NCBI GenBank assembly: GCA_903824185.1
Contig: CAIJVU010000014.1
Location: forward strand, 1 to 64,000
Length of the DNA stretch: 64,000 nt
Reading direction: 5' to 3'
Origin: an uncultured Hyphomicrobiales bacterium
GTDB lineage: Bacteria > Pseudomonadota > Alphaproteobacteria > Rhizobiales > Beijerinckiaceae
Each line of letters opens with the position of its first letter. The first letter of the stretch is position 1. The translations under genes were made by a program, and so were the position numbers. The notes beneath the pieces are model-generated. The model was not told the DNA's origin. It searched no databases and saw only the letters and a program-made list of their open reading frames with translations. Below are positions 1-10,017 of this stretch, piece by piece.

Positions 1-75
1 ACCTTGCGCCGTTAAAACTTCGGCCTGCCGCAACTTGGCGACAATTTCTTCTGGCTTATATCTCTTCTTGCTCAT
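1..75 (-). CDS. IS3-family transposase OrfA, N-terminal 25 residues (partial)
   Basis: The ATG at 75 is preceded by AAGGAGG, a strong ribosome binding site. The visible protein reads MSKKRYKPEEIVAKLRQAEV and continues LTAQG to the window edge. The KRYKPEEIVAKLRQ stretch is typical of the helix-turn-helix OrfA of IS3-family elements, which is normally joined to an integrase-core OrfB by programmed frameshifting. OrfB lies outside the window. Family placement is confident; the subgroup is not determined. Confidence 0.85.
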   Translation of the reverse strand, partial: MSKKRYKPEEIVAKLRQAEVLTAQG

Positions 76-140
76 TCGTAAGTCCTCCTTCGGTTTAATA
101 ACCATACATCAGGGAGGATCACTTTTCAGGGGGCAGGCCA
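1..140 (-). mobile_element. End of an IS3-type insertion sequence (partial)
   Basis: Read on the minus strand, the adhesin coding sequence changes abruptly at about 140 into TGGCCTGCCCCCTGAAAAG, which resembles the TG-starting terminal repeat of IS3-family elements. A short leader, a strong ribosome binding site and an OrfA-like start follow. The rest of the element lies left of the window, so the opposite inverted repeat and the target duplication cannot be seen. The exact junction is uncertain by a few bases because of a T run. Confidence 0.75.
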
Positions 141-3100
141 AAAATTGCCGGTTGCAAAGGTATCGGCATGTTGGCCAGTATATGTATTATTAGCAACAAA
201 TTGAATTGATGCATTATTAGCTGTCACATTCAACTGGTTGATATAATAACTGGCAAATGTAGGCCCATCGGTTTTGCCCGAGAAGGTCAATTTGGCATTG
301 GTTACATTAAGAGCACTTAAATTATTAATATAAAGACCGTTAACGCTTGGTGAATAACCGTAAAAAGTGACATTGCCGGATGTGATATTGAGGGGATTAT
401 TGGCATAATAATTTAAGCCATAAAGACTGCCTGCTGTCCCAGAAAATGTTGTTGTACCTCCCGATATATTTGCGAAACTTGGAGAATTCACTGTATAATA
501 AAGACCATAGCCGCCTGACGAATTGCCACTGATTATTGTTGAGGATGTGGCATCCATAGTAATATTAGGCAACGCTTTCAAAACGACCGCATTGCCAACA
601 GCATTTTCAAAAGCATTGATATTGAGTTTGGAATTATTGGTCAGGTTGGCATTGATTTGGATTGTTGTCCTATTGCCATCATAGTCTAAGGCTGTGGCGC
701 CATTATAGGCGGTGGGATTGATATTGACGGTTGAATTATTACTGGCTGAAATTGTAAAGTTTACGTTAGAAAACGGAACACCTGCGCCGCCAGAATAATA
801 AGCATTGGAAGAAATGTTAATCGTTCCATTATTGGTGGCATTGAGATAGCTTGTGGCTAAATTGCCATTAAAGACAAATACTGCATTATTGATAAAATTG
901 GTTCCGGTTAAACTTACAATACCGCCATTGGCTGTGATATTGCCCGCATTAAAATAAATCGCGTTTGTCGCATAATTTACTATAGAATTAATATTAAGCG
1001 ATCCTCCGTTTAAAATAATATTACCATTCATATATACGCCATAACCAAAACTACGGCTAACATTAACGGCAACAGAACCACTCGTCGTGATACTCCAATT
1101 ACCATTTATATTTAAACCATGTTGATAATTATTTACTGAATAATTGCTGTTTAACGTGGCATTGCCTGCACCGAGTGACCATGTGTTATTGCCATTTAAT
1201 GTAAAGGTATCATTAAAATTCGTTGTGGCGTTTGAGGTGATATTGCCGCCATTGGTCACAAAGGTTGTATTGGTAAGGATTAGTCCATAATCGCCTGATG
1301 GCGAGAAATTGAGATTCAGCCTGTTGCTGGTGGAGGTGATATTGACATCCGAAACACTGATGCCAGCATTGGCTATCAATGTCAGCGTAGCATTTCCACC
1401 TGCTGTCTTGCTGATATTGCCCGAAGACCAAGTGATGCAGCCCGTTTGCGTCCCCGAACCATTGGTGGTTATCGTGACATCGGTGCCGCTGTTGAGTGCT
1501 GTTTCAATGGAACCGTTATTGACATTGCCACTGCTTGTACCATTGGGCGTAAAGGGATTACCGCTGATATTGGCGTCAGCTGCCGTGCTGATGGTGACAT
1601 TATTGGGGTCGATGAGCCATTGACCGGCCTTGCCCGCACTCGCACCCTTGACCGTGCCCAACATGGTCAGCTGATGACCGGAGGTTTCGACAAAGCCGCC
1701 ATCGCCGCTCGTGGAGCCGATATTGATGAAGGCATTGGGGGCGATGACGGTGTTATCCGCCAGTGTCACCGTCATGACATCGCTGGCTTTGCCAAGCTGG
1801 TCGCCCCCGATGATCACACGTCCGCCCGCCGCATCGCCCGAGGCGTCGATCACGCTGCTGCCGGTGGTCGCTACGCGATTGCCGTTGAGCACGACAAGCC
1901 CGCCTTTGGTTCCCTTGGCCTTGCCCGACACATCCAGAGTGCCGCTGTTGAGCACATCCCCGCCGGTGCCGGATAAAATAATGCGGCCTTGTTTGGAACT
2001 CAGACCACGGGCTTGTATCAGCCCCTCATTATTGACGACCGTACCAAGCAGCGTGTCGCGCCCCGCAGCCGTCAGATAAACCGCCCCGCCATCGGCCAGA
2101 ATGAGACCTTTGTTTTGCACCAGCGCCTTGAGCTTGGCACCATCGACTTTGACGCTGAGCATCTGGTTGTTATCAAGCGCCAGCGACACCGTTTCCCCTG
2201 CTGCCAAAGCCACGCCCGAGGAGGCGGACAGCACGCCTTCATTTGAAGCCTGTGCGCCGGCCAGCACGACAAAACCGCCCTGCCCGTTGGCGCGGATCGA
2301 GCCCTGATTGATCACCGCCGCATCACTGAGGCCTGACAAGGTCCAATTGCCGCGTGCATCGCGCTGCGCATCTCTAGCCGCAGCGGCCACAAAGGCACCT
2401 GTGTCAATCTGCGCCGTACGGGCAATCAACACCCCGTTGGGGTTGAGCAGGAAAACCTGCCCATTGGCTTGGAGAGAGCCAAACAGTTCCGAGCGGCTAT
2501 TGCCGATCACTCTATTGATCGCGACAGAGGCCGCATTGGGTTGCTCGAACACAACCGAATTGCCCGCCCCGATCGAAAAGCTGTTCCAGTTCAAACCCAA
2601 CACTTGGGTGGATTGGGTGATTTTCAGCCCCGCGCCATTTTGGGTCTGGCTGATGGCGCCCGCACCAGACGTGACCACGCCACCGGTGGGCAGAAGATTA
2701 CCGGCAAGGGCCGGATTGACCAAAGCGGTCGTACTCAAAACCATCAAACCCAAACTTGCGCCGACGGTGCCTGCATTCAAAGAGGGGTTGGAGGAAAGCC
2801 GCTGTCCTTGCCCCTGCCTAAGCCCTTGCGCGCTGCGCTTATAAAAGCCCAGACGCCCGAAGTGAAACGCCCGCCCCACAGGCGGCAGGGACTCCAGGAC
2901 TGTAGCTCGATGATTAGCCCAAGGGAGGCTTGAGCCTTGCCACACCTGCCCGAGCAGCGGCGTGAGACCGCCCGATACATCATGATCCGACCCTGTCGCT
3001 TTCAACAGGTTCCAGACCTGCCGCTCTTTGTTATAAACAAGCCAGCCAAAGGCAATGGCCTGACCTTCCAGAGGCTGGGCAAAGCCGTGGCGCGCACGAT

Positions 3101-3164
3101 CAGGGTGATGGGATACATCGGGGTGATGGGATACAGTGTCTGTATCAGAATGCGTCAATTTCAT
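126..3164 (-). CDS. Filamentous-haemagglutinin-like two-partner-secretion adhesin, C-terminus cut by an IS
   Basis: The product is 1012 residues. The first ~150 form an unusually long leader with a hydrophobic stretch around 133-152 ending in ALAG, a plausible signal-peptide end. A TPS secretion domain follows (about 155-265) with the FLLNPNGVLIA motif and the NWNSFSIG motif. Glycine-rich beta-helix sequence then extends to about residue 550, and the last ~450 residues are rich in Asn, Ser and Thr. Proteins of this family are exported by a TpsB outer-membrane partner and act in adhesion or as toxin carriers; no TpsB gene is in the window. The last residues (WPAP and stop) are encoded by the insertion sequence, so the native C-terminus is lost. 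The C-terminal coding half is far more AT-rich than the N-terminal half. Possibly a pseudogene. Confidence 0.8.
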   Translation of the reverse strand: MKLTHSDTDTVSHHPDVSHHPDRARHGFAQPLEGQAIAFGWLVYNKERQVWNLLKATGSDHDVSGGLTPLLGQVWQGSSLPWANHRATVLESLPPVGRAFHFGRLGFYKRSAQGLRQGQGQRLSSNPSLNAGTVGASLGLMVLSTTALVNPALAGNLLPTGGVVTSGAGAISQTQNGAGLKITQSTQVLGLNWNSFSIGAGNSVVFEQPNAASVAINRVIGNSRSELFGSLQANGQVFLLNPNGVLIARTAQIDTGAFVAAAARDAQRDARGNWTLSGLSDAAVINQGSIRANGQGGFVVLAGAQASNEGVLSASSGVALAAGETVSLALDNNQMLSVKVDGAKLKALVQNKGLILADGGAVYLTAAGRDTLLGTVVNNEGLIQARGLSSKQGRIILSGTGGDVLNSGTLDVSGKAKGTKGGLVVLNGNRVATTGSSVIDASGDAAGGRVIIGGDQLGKASDVMTVTLADNTVIAPNAFINIGSTSGDGGFVETSGHQLTMLGTVKGASAGKAGQWLIDPNNVTISTAADANISGNPFTPNGTSSGNVNNGSIETALNSGTDVTITTNGSGTQTGCITWSSGNISKTAGGNATLTLIANAGISVSDVNITSTSNRLNLNFSPSGDYGLILTNTTFVTNGGNITSNATTNFNDTFTLNGNNTWSLGAGNATLNSNYSVNNYQHGLNINGNWSITTSGSVAVNVSRSFGYGVYMNGNIILNGGSLNINSIVNYATNAIYFNAGNITANGGIVSLTGTNFINNAVFVFNGNLATSYLNATNNGTINISSNAYYSGGAGVPFSNVNFTISASNNSTVNINPTAYNGATALDYDGNRTTIQINANLTNNSKLNINAFENAVGNAVVLKALPNITMDATSSTIISGNSSGGYGLYYTVNSPSFANISGGTTTFSGTAGSLYGLNYYANNPLNITSGNVTFYGYSPSVNGLYINNLSALNVTNAKLTFSGKTDGPTFASYYINQLNVTANNASIQFVANNTYTGQHADTFATGNFWPAP
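3103..3138 (-). repeat. Two-copy 18-bp tandem repeat in the adhesin start
   Basis: GGGTGATGGGATACA recurs with a period of 18 bp (copies at 3103 and 3121, the first 15 bases identical). It gives the duplicated SHHPD element near the adhesin N-terminus. Two copies are consistent with replication slippage. Confidence 0.8.
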
Positions 3165-3641
3165 TAAGAATCATCTCAATGTGATAGTTGAAATAAAATT
3201 GTGATGAAACGCACATCCTATTTTCAGGATGTTTTACAAAAACGCATTCTTATAATGAAAAACAACAGAAAGACTATAATGAACTGTAATTAGCAAAAAA
3301 TTTACAACTTTTTGCTAATTATCATAAATTATTTAGATTTTCAATCAATTGGTGTTGTTTATTTTTAATATATTTTTAATAAAAATGAATATTTGATTTA
3401 AATTTTATATTTATCAACTTTTAGTTGTATTTGAAAAATATTTCAATTTATTGTTTTATTATTCCCAAAATGGATTTTTATTTTTGAATATTTCTTTTTT
3501 AATCGCTCAAAAGTTTTTTAAATGTCTTGTTTTTCTGGACTGATGAAGATCAATCCAAAAAAGACTGCTCTCCGCAAAGGCGTTTCAAATGGCGAGGCTG
3601 CTTGAACCTTGCTCTCCCGTCATGATCGGATGCGGCTTTGC
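3165..3641. other. AT-rich intergenic region, no gene seen
   Basis: About 480 bases lie between the adhesin start and the glmM stop. The stretch is strikingly AT-rich (runs of TTTTTAATA type), unlike the neighbouring genes. No ORF with a ribosome binding site is visible; the longest start-to-stop near 3543 is 20 codons. It probably carries the adhesin promoter on the minus strand, but no clear -35/-10 pair can be chosen among the many AT runs. Confidence 0.6.
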
Positions 3642-4994
3642 TTAGGCTGCGACGATATGGCTGGCATTAAGCGCCGCACAAATCATTTCGACCGCCTCAT
3701 GGACACGCTCGGCATCATCGCCTTCGGCCATCACACGGATCATGGCCTCGGTGCCTGAGGGGCGCACCAGAACCCGTCCCGTGCCTTTTAAAAGGTCTTC
3801 CGCCGCCTTGATGCTGGCAATGACCTTTTTATCCTCGAGCGATTGCGCGCGCTTGCCGCGCATATTTTTGAGCAATTGCGGAACGGGTTCAAAGCAATGG
3901 CACACTTCGCTCACCGGCTTGTTGGCGCGCTTGACAGCGTCCAGAACCTGCAAGGCCGCCACAAGTCCATCTCCGGTTGTGGTGTAATCGGCACAAATAA
4001 TATGGCCTGATTGCTCGCCGCCCAAATTAAACCCATGCTCGCGCATGGCCTCCAAGACATGGCGGTCACCCACCGCTGTGCGATGCAGCTGCAATCCGCG
4101 GGCGGTGACATAGCGCTCAAGCCCCAGATTGGACATCACAGTGCTGACAAGCCCCGGACGCGACAAGCGACCCTCATCCTGCCAATCACTGGCAATGACG
4201 GCGAGTAGTTGGTCACCATCGACCACTTGGCCTTTTTCATCGACAATCAAGAGGCGGTCGGCATCGCCATCCAGCGCGATCCCGATATCAGCGCGCATCT
4301 CCAACACTTTTTGCGCCAAAGCCTGCGGCGCTGTGGAGCCGACATCGCGATTGATATTGAACCCATCGGGTTCAACGCCCATGGCGATCACTTCGGCGCC
4401 GAGTTCCCAAAGGGCTTCGGGGGCGACTTTGTAACCGGCGCCATTCGCGCAATCGATGACAATCCGCATACCGTCAAAATCAATATGGCGTGGCAATGAG
4501 CGCTTGGCCGCCTCGATATAGCGGGCTTGCACGCTGTCGATCCGCTTGGCGCGTCCGAGATCGGACGGAGAGGCCAAACGTAGGCTGAGATCGGAGTCGA
4601 TCAGATGCGCGATCTCATGCTCTTCGTCATCGGATAATTTATATCCATCGGGTCCGAAAAGCTTGATGCCATTGTCCTCGAACCCATTATGGGAGGCGGA
4701 AATCATCACACCCAAATCCGCACGCATGGAGCGCGCCAGCATGGCAATGGCCGGTGTGGGCATCGGCCCCAACAACAAGACATCCATGCCAACAGAGGTG
4801 AACCCGGCCACCAAGGCCGTTTCGATCATGTAACCAGACAATCGCGTGTCTTTGCCGATCACCACCCGATGGCGATGCGTGCCGCGTTTAAAAACCAAAC
4901 CGGCTGCCTGCCCAACCTTCAACGCCAATTCAGGGGTGATGACTTTATTGGCTTTGCCCCTGATGCCATCGGTACCGAAATATGCTTTTTTCAT
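3642..4994 (-). CDS. glmM: Phosphoglucosamine mutase GlmM
   Basis: It converts glucosamine-6-phosphate to glucosamine-1-phosphate, the cytoplasmic step feeding UDP-GlcNAc for peptidoglycan and lipopolysaccharide. The sequence has the N-terminal FGTDGIRG motif, the phosphoserine loop [12 protein letters not shown] near residue 100, the metal-binding loop DGDADR near 240, and the C-terminal phosphate-binding [12 protein letters not shown]. The ATG at 4994 gives 450 residues, the usual family length; an in-frame TTG two codons upstream is less likely. It is the last gene of the minus-strand run pal, cpoB, tilS, ftsH, glmM, an order common in alphaproteobacteria. Confidence 0.97.
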   Translation of the reverse strand: MKKAYFGTDGIRGKANKVITPELALKVGQAAGLVFKRGTHRHRVVIGKDTRLSGYMIETALVAGFTSVGMDVLLLGPMPTPAIAMLARSMRADLGVMISASHNGFEDNGIKLFGPDGYKLSDDEEHEIAHLIDSDLSLRLASPSDLGRAKRIDSVQARYIEAAKRSLPRHIDFDGMRIVIDCANGAGYKVAPEALWELGAEVIAMGVEPDGFNINRDVGSTAPQALAQKVLEMRADIGIALDGDADRLLIVDEKGQVVDGDQLLAVIASDWQDEGRLSRPGLVSTVMSNLGLERYVTARGLQLHRTAVGDRHVLEAMREHGFNLGGEQSGHIICADYTTTGDGLVAALQVLDAVKRANKPVSEVCHCFEPVPQLLKNMRGKRAQSLEDKKVIASIKAAEDLLKGTGRVLVRPSGTEAMIRVMAEGDDAERVHEAVEMICAALNASHIVAA

Positions 4995-5108
4995 GATCAA
5001 TCCGACCTGCGTTGCGCGTTGCCCTTATATATCCCGTAAATGAGCTAACAAAACCTCAATTTTCATTACGAAATGCAACAAAGCCCTCTTCACCCCAACC
5101 GATCCATG

Positions 5109-5137
5109 AAAAAGGCGGGAGTGACCCCGCCTTTTTG
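5109..5137. terminator. Rho-independent terminator between ftsH and glmM
   Basis: AAAAGGCGGG and CCCCGCCTTTTT form a stem with a 5-nt loop and T runs on both sides. On the minus strand it lies just after the ftsH stop, so it may limit read-through from ftsH into glmM. Confidence 0.85.
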
Positions 5138-5164
5138 AAGACCTATCCTTGATCAGGCATCCCG

Positions 5165-7090
5165 TCAGGCTTGAGGCTGTGGCTCCATACCGGCATCGGG
5201 ATTATCGCGGGAGGAGCGTCCTTTACCGGCTGAGGGCACGATCGAGGAGGCCCGTGTCGGCGGCTCATCTCCATTATCGCGATGAGGCGGCTTTCCGAGC
5301 AAGAGATCCTTGATCTCGTCACCCGACAGCGTTTCATATTCCAGAAGCCCCTGAGCGAGCGCTTCGAGATCATCCGCATGCTCTTTCAAAATACGGCGTG
5401 CCTCGACATGACCGGCTTCCACAAAACGGCGGACCTCCGCATCGATTTTTTGGGCCGTTGCTTCAGAGACGTTCTGCTGACGACCAACAGACATGCCCAA
5501 GAAAACCTCGTCTTGGTTTTCTCCGTAAGCGACATTGCCGAGCTCTTCCGAGAAGCCCCAGCGCGTCACCATCATGCGCGCCAAACGAGTGGCTTGCTCG
5601 ATGTCAGAGGCGGCTCCGGATGTGACTTTTTCAGAGCCGAAAATCTGCTCTTCCGCCACACGTCCCCCCATCATGATCGCGAGACGGGATGTCATCTGTT
5701 CAAAGCTCATCGACAATTTGTCACGCTCTGGAAGTTGCATCACCATGCCAAGCGCGCGGCCACGCGGAATGATGGTGGCCTTATGCACCGGATCAGTGGC
5801 CGGGACATTGAGGGCTACAATCGCATGCCCTGCCTCGTGATAGGCGGTGAGCCGCTTTTCATCCTCTGTCATGACCAGCGTGCGCCGTTCCGCACCCATC
5901 ATCACCTTGTCTTTGGCATCTTCGAATTCGGTCATCATGACAATGCGCTTGCCGCGCCGTGCTGCCAGCAAGGCCGCTTCGTTGACAAGGTTCATCAGAT
6001 CAGCGCCCGAAAATCCAGGGGTGCCCCGCGCCACCGTTTTCAAATCGACATCGGGAGCCAAAGGCACTTTTTTCGCGTGAACACGCAAAATCTTTTCACG
6101 CCCAACCACATCGGGATTGGGCACAACAATCTGACGGTCAAAGCGACCCGGACGCAACAAAGCCGGATCCAACACATCCGGACGATTGGTTGCCGCAATT
6201 AAGATCACGCCTTCATTGGCTTCAAATCCGTCCATTTCAACCAACAGCTGGTTGAGGGTTTGTTCGCGCTCATCATTGCCACCGCCCAAACCGGCGCCAC
6301 GATGGCGTCCAACCGCATCGATTTCGTCGATGAAAATAATGCAAGGTGCGTTTTTCTTGGCCTGCTCAAACATGTCACGCACGCGGCTGGCCCCGACACC
6401 CACAAACATTTCAACAAAGTCCGAACCGGAAATGGTAAAAAACGGCACATTGGCCTCACCCGCAATCGCGCGGCCCAACAAGGTTTTACCTGTTCCCGGA
6501 GGACCGACAAGCAAGACACCACGCGGAATGCGCCCGCCCAGCCGTTGGAATTTTTGCGGATCCCGTAAGAATTCGACAATTTCCTGCAGGTCTTCTTTGG
6601 CCTCATCCACGCCCGCCACATCTTCGAATGTCACACGGCCATGCGCCTCGGTCAGCATCTTTGCTTTAGACTTGCCAAAGCCCATCGCTTTGCCATTGGC
6701 GCCTTGCATCTGCCGCGACAGAAAAAACCATGCGGCAATAAACAAGATCAAAGGCAACCAGTTCACCAGCAAGGCCACAAACCATGGCATGCCGTCGCTC
6801 AAGGGCTTGGCCGAAAAATTGACGCCCTTCTGGCTCAGACGGGAAATCAAGGTCGGGTCATTGGGGGCATAGGTCTGGAAGGTCCGGCCTTCGGTCAGGG
6901 TTCCGTGAATATCGGGACCGGAGATCACAACACTCGCGACACGACCCGCATCGACCTCGCTCAAAAACTGTCCATAGCCCACATCTTGCGACGCGGCGCG
7001 TTGGCTTGGATTCTGGAACAAAGTCACCAGCGCCAAGACCAAAAGAAATATAATGGCCCATAGGGCAAAATTCCGGACGTTCGGGTTCAT
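5165..7090 (-). CDS. ftsH: ATP-dependent zinc metalloprotease FtsH
   Basis: This is an inner-membrane AAA+ protease that degrades misfolded membrane proteins and regulatory proteins. Two membrane segments flank a periplasmic part (about residues 8-25 and 103-123). The AAA module has Walker A GPPGTGKT (about 194-201), Walker [10 protein letters not shown] and the second region of homology [21 protein letters not shown] beginning. The zinc protease motif HEAGH is near residue 417. The length of 641 matches the family. The tail is rich in charged and Pro residues. It has its own 185-bp upstream gap and a terminator behind it, so it is probably transcribed at least partly on its own. Confidence 0.98.
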   Translation of the reverse strand: MNPNVRNFALWAIIFLLVLALVTLFQNPSQRAASQDVGYGQFLSEVDAGRVASVVISGPDIHGTLTEGRTFQTYAPNDPTLISRLSQKGVNFSAKPLSDGMPWFVALLVNWLPLILFIAAWFFLSRQMQGANGKAMGFGKSKAKMLTEAHGRVTFEDVAGVDEAKEDLQEIVEFLRDPQKFQRLGGRIPRGVLLVGPPGTGKTLLGRAIAGEANVPFFTISGSDFVEMFVGVGASRVRDMFEQAKKNAPCIIFIDEIDAVGRHRGAGLGGGNDEREQTLNQLLVEMDGFEANEGVILIAATNRPDVLDPALLRPGRFDRQIVVPNPDVVGREKILRVHAKKVPLAPDVDLKTVARGTPGFSGADLMNLVNEAALLAARRGKRIVMMTEFEDAKDKVMMGAERRTLVMTEDEKRLTAYHEAGHAIVALNVPATDPVHKATIIPRGRALGMVMQLPERDKLSMSFEQMTSRLAIMMGGRVAEEQIFGSEKVTSGAASDIEQATRLARMMVTRWGFSEELGNVAYGENQDEVFLGMSVGRQQNVSEATAQKIDAEVRRFVEAGHVEARRILKEHADDLEALAQGLLEYETLSGDEIKDLLLGKPPHRDNGDEPPTRASSIVPSAGKGRSSRDNPDAGMEPQPQA

Positions 7091-7275
7091 GCCGATCGAT
7101 CGCCTTTCTGAATCTGCAGGCGCTTCCCAGCGTCCGGCAAAGTAGTGGATTTGCTATCTATCTAGTTATCTGAAAGCCATCTGCCAAGGGGACGAAGGCC
7201 GTCTTTCTCGCGATGCGTGTAAAAATGGCAAAAATTTAGAGTATTTTTAGAGATCGCGGTCGTTTTGCCAAGAAT

Positions 7276-8310
7276 TTACCCCTCAATAGACCGTCCCCGC
7301 CGTCTTTTTGGTTCCTGCATGAGGGTCAATTCGCCCCTGCGGGACACAGTGAGCACGCAACCGCCCAAGGTCCGACGTCCATTTTGTTGCCGCATCACAT
7401 TCTCATGCAAACTTGTTTGCAACAGCTCGAGGCGTTCCAAACGCAGGACGGCGCTGGGGTTGAATGCATGCACAGCTTTCGCCAACAGCCTCAAGACGAT
7501 CTCGGAAGGCAAGGCCCATAAGCCTGCCTCAAACACGATGATGCCGTTATCCTGTTTGACCAGTTGCGGCCAATAATGCGCAACCATCCAGTCAACAGCC
7601 TCTTGCTGTCGGGACAAGCGCTCAGACAAGCGCCCCAACCGCGCGGATGTTAAACCCGCTGCCTCACGCAAGCTTTGCATCTGTCGAAGCCTGACGCGTT
7701 CAAACCCTGTTTGTTGATTGGAAGGATCTTCATGCCAAGGCCATTGGGCAGATTGGGCTGTGGCAATAAGGGCCGCTTTGGATAGCTTCAGAAAGGGCCG
7801 CAACAAAACCATTCCGTCACGTTCGCTGCGCATCTGCATGCCGCAAAGCCCCTCAGGCCCGCTGCCCGCGGCCATACGCATCAACAAGGTCTCCGCCTGA
7901 TCATCGGCGTGATGGGCCAGTACAATGGCCTCGGCTTTGATTTTAAACGCCTGTTTTTGCAGAAGCGCATAACGCATCTCCCGCGCTTTTTCTTGCAATC
8001 CGGTCAGGGGCTTTTCCCCTTGCCAGCGAAGAATACTACCCTCGCAACCAAGTCGCTGCGCCATCTTTTTGACAGCGCGCGCTTCTCTGGCCGATCCCTC
8101 GCGCAAATTATGATCGACACAAGCCACAGAAATCTTGCTCGGCGCCTGCCTTTGATGGGTGCGGCAGCGGTTTAACCACTCACACAACGCATTCAGAAGA
8201 ACTGTGGAATCGACCCCACCTGACACAGCCACTAGCAAATGGTCAAAAGAACGGAGCGGCTCAAAGAGACTGTCAAAATCCGCCGGAGAAAGACCGTGCT
8301 GGTCACCCAT
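7276..8310 (-). CDS. tilS: tRNA(Ile)-lysidine synthetase TilS
   Basis: It modifies C34 of the CAU-anticodon tRNA(Ile) to lysidine, using ATP and lysine, so that AUA is read as Ile. The PP-loop ATPase motif AVSGGVDSTVLL is near residues 28-39, and the conserved HHADDQAETLLMR element is further on. The ATG at 8310 follows AAAGGCAGGG and gives about 344 residues; an upstream in-frame TTG would overlap the cpoB stop. The C-terminal tRNA-binding part is short compared with the E. coli enzyme, as is usual in alphaproteobacteria. Confidence 0.95.
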   Translation of the reverse strand: MGDQHGLSPADFDSLFEPLRSFDHLLVAVSGGVDSTVLLNALCEWLNRCRTHQRQAPSKISVACVDHNLREGSAREARAVKKMAQRLGCEGSILRWQGEKPLTGLQEKAREMRYALLQKQAFKIKAEAIVLAHHADDQAETLLMRMAAGSGPEGLCGMQMRSERDGMVLLRPFLKLSKAALIATAQSAQWPWHEDPSNQQTGFERVRLRQMQSLREAAGLTSARLGRLSERLSRQQEAVDWMVAHYWPQLVKQDNGIIVFEAGLWALPSEIVLRLLAKAVHAFNPSAVLRLERLELLQTSLHENVMRQQNGRRTLGGCVLTVSRRGELTLMQEPKRRRGRSIEG

Positions 8311-8321
8311 GAACCCTGCCT

Positions 8322-9167
8322 TTAGCAAGCGAGCTTTTTGCTTTCCTGCTCAACCTGTGTTTTCAGATTTTTATCCCCTGAGGGATAACGGCGCCCCCAT
8401 TCAGCCAAGGTCGCGCAGGCTTGCGGCTTTTGGTTGAGACCTTTCAAGGACAAAGCCAGCTTGAACAAACCCTCCGAGGCAATACCGGCTTTCGGGTAGG
8501 ATTGGTAAATTTTCAAAAACTGTTCAGCGGCCCCCGCATATTGCGTGCGACGCAAATAGCTTTCGCCCAACCAATAGGTAGCGTCAGGAATTTTACTGTC
8601 TTTGGGATGGGCTTGCATGAACGCCCGCAAGACACTCTCGGCCTCGGCATATTTTTTCTGCTGCATCAGACCATAGCCTTCCGCATAGGTATTTTGTGGT
8701 TTGGAGGGCGCAATCGATCCTGTACTGGCAGGGGGCGACGAGGCCACCGCAAAAGGTACAGGGGCTGTTGCTGCAGGCGCCGATGCCGCAGGGGCTGCAC
8801 CGCGTGCGGCTTGATTGAGATTTAACGGACCACCTTGCGCGGCCTTTCCTTGACCGCCATCCCCTACAGGTTGGGTGGGGTCATATGCATCACTTTTCTT
8901 TTGGGTCGGAGCGGGTTTAGCCCCGCTTCCGGCTTTGCCGGCACTGTCTTGAAACCGAAATTCAACATCTTGCTGGAATTTCAACAGCTGATCCTGCAAT
9001 CGCTTATTCTCGAAATGCAGTTGTTCCAGCTCGCCCGAAAGCTGCCGCATTTGGTTTTCCATGCGGTTCAAACGCAGCAAGACTTCAGAGGCATCTTGCG
9101 CATGAGCGGTGAAGGCCAGCACCCCCGTGAAAACACCCGTCAAAAAAAACCGCTTGATGCCCTGCAT
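8322..9167 (-). CDS. cpoB: Cell division coordinator CpoB (Tol-Pal associated YbgF)
   Basis: A periplasmic protein that links the Tol-Pal machine to peptidoglycan synthesis at division. It has an N-terminal signal peptide ending in AHA near residue 23, a coiled coil (about 28-70, ENQMRQLSGELEQL type) that trimerises in known homologues, and an Ala/Pro-rich linker (about 75-150). TPR repeats fill the C-terminal half (AEGYGLMQQKKYAEAE, YWLGESYLRRTQYAGAAEQF). Its length of 281 is normal. It lies 129 bp downstream of pal with a strong hairpin between them, and its stop is 11 nt before the tilS ATG. Confidence 0.93.
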   Translation of the reverse strand: MQGIKRFFLTGVFTGVLAFTAHAQDASEVLLRLNRMENQMRQLSGELEQLHFENKRLQDQLLKFQQDVEFRFQDSAGKAGSGAKPAPTQKKSDAYDPTQPVGDGGQGKAAQGGPLNLNQAARGAAPAASAPAATAPVPFAVASSPPASTGSIAPSKPQNTYAEGYGLMQQKKYAEAESVLRAFMQAHPKDSKIPDATYWLGESYLRRTQYAGAAEQFLKIYQSYPKAGIASEGLFKLALSLKGLNQKPQACATLAEWGRRYPSGDKNLKTQVEQESKKLAC

Positions 9168-9230
9168 CGTTTTGTTTTCCTTTTTAAGTCGATCTGCCGC
9201 CCATGCTCATCATCGGATCATGGCAAAAAT

Positions 9231-9260
9231 GAGAGGCGGCATCGTGGGATGCCGCCTCTC
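9231..9260 (-). terminator. Strong hairpin between pal and cpoB
   Basis: GAGAGGCGGCATC and its perfect complement form a 13-bp stem with a 4-nt loop. On the minus strand it is followed by ATTTTTG. It looks like an intrinsic terminator or attenuator that would lower expression of cpoB and downstream genes relative to pal. Confidence 0.8.
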
Positions 9261-9296
9261 ATGAAAATTCAGAACAAAGGACTGGCCCCGTAGATC

Positions 9297-9824
9297 TTAA
9301 TTGCCCGACTGGCCGCCCAAGACGGTAACACCGCGGCGATTTTGTGACCAGCAGGAAATGTCATCACACACCGCAACCGGACGCTCTTTGCCAAAAGACG
9401 TGGTCTTCAAGCGTGATGAAGAAATCCCTTTTGATGCCAGATAATCGCGGACGGCCTGTGCACGCCGCGCACCCAAGGCAAAGTTATATTCCCGTGTCCC
9501 GCGCTCGTCGGCATGACCTTCGATCAGGATCGAATAACGGTTATACTGGTTCAGCCAAGAGGCCTGCTTGTCCAGTGTCGCGGTCGCGGTGGACGTCAGA
9601 TCGGATGAATCGGTTTCAAAGAAAACGCGGTCACCGACATTGACAATAAAGTCTTGGGAGCTGCCTGGCGCACCCCCGCCACTCACACCATTCGCGCCGA
9701 ACTTACCGGCACCGCCGTTCAGATCATCCCCGGCCTTGTCGGACGAACAGGCCGCCAGTGTCAAAGCTGCGCCAATCGCTGCGGCAAAGCGGATCATCCG
9801 CAAAGCATCGAATGTCTTGAACAT
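9297..9824 (-). CDS. pal: Peptidoglycan-associated lipoprotein Pal
   Basis: An outer-membrane lipoprotein of the Tol-Pal system that binds peptidoglycan and helps outer-membrane constriction. The lipobox LTLAAC is at about residues 20-25, followed by a Gly/Ser-rich linker. The OmpA-like domain runs from about 58 to the end, with FETDSSDLT, the HADERGTREYN motif and the conserved LGARRAQAVRDYL helix. The 175-residue length is typical. tolB, tolA and tolQR, which usually lie directly upstream, are absent; the upstream neighbour is trcR. Confidence 0.96.
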   Translation of the reverse strand: MFKTFDALRMIRFAAAIGAALTLAACSSDKAGDDLNGGAGKFGANGVSGGGAPGSSQDFIVNVGDRVFFETDSSDLTSTATATLDKQASWLNQYNRYSILIEGHADERGTREYNFALGARRAQAVRDYLASKGISSSRLKTTSFGKERPVAVCDDISCWSQNRRGVTVLGGQSGN

Positions 9825-9961
9825 TGGTCAAACTCCTTCTTTCGGCACGATAGGCCATTGCCCATGGCGCCCCTGCTCAGCCCAGTCCAACAGACCGAGC
9901 CCATAATTGGAGTGCACAATGCCATCCCTTGGTTAACGCAAGATGAACAAATCCATAAGAA

Positions 9962-9999
9962 AAGGGCGAGACCTCATAAATTTGATGAGGCTCGCCCTT
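9962..9999 (-). terminator. Terminator of trcR
   Basis: AGGGCGAG-CCTCAT pairs with ATGAGG-CTCGCCCT around an 8-nt AT-rich loop. Read on the minus strand, the hairpin is followed by TTTTCTTA. It lies 20-60 nt after the trcR stop. Confidence 0.85.
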
Positions 10000-10017
10000 A
10001 AAATTAAAAAAAGCGTA

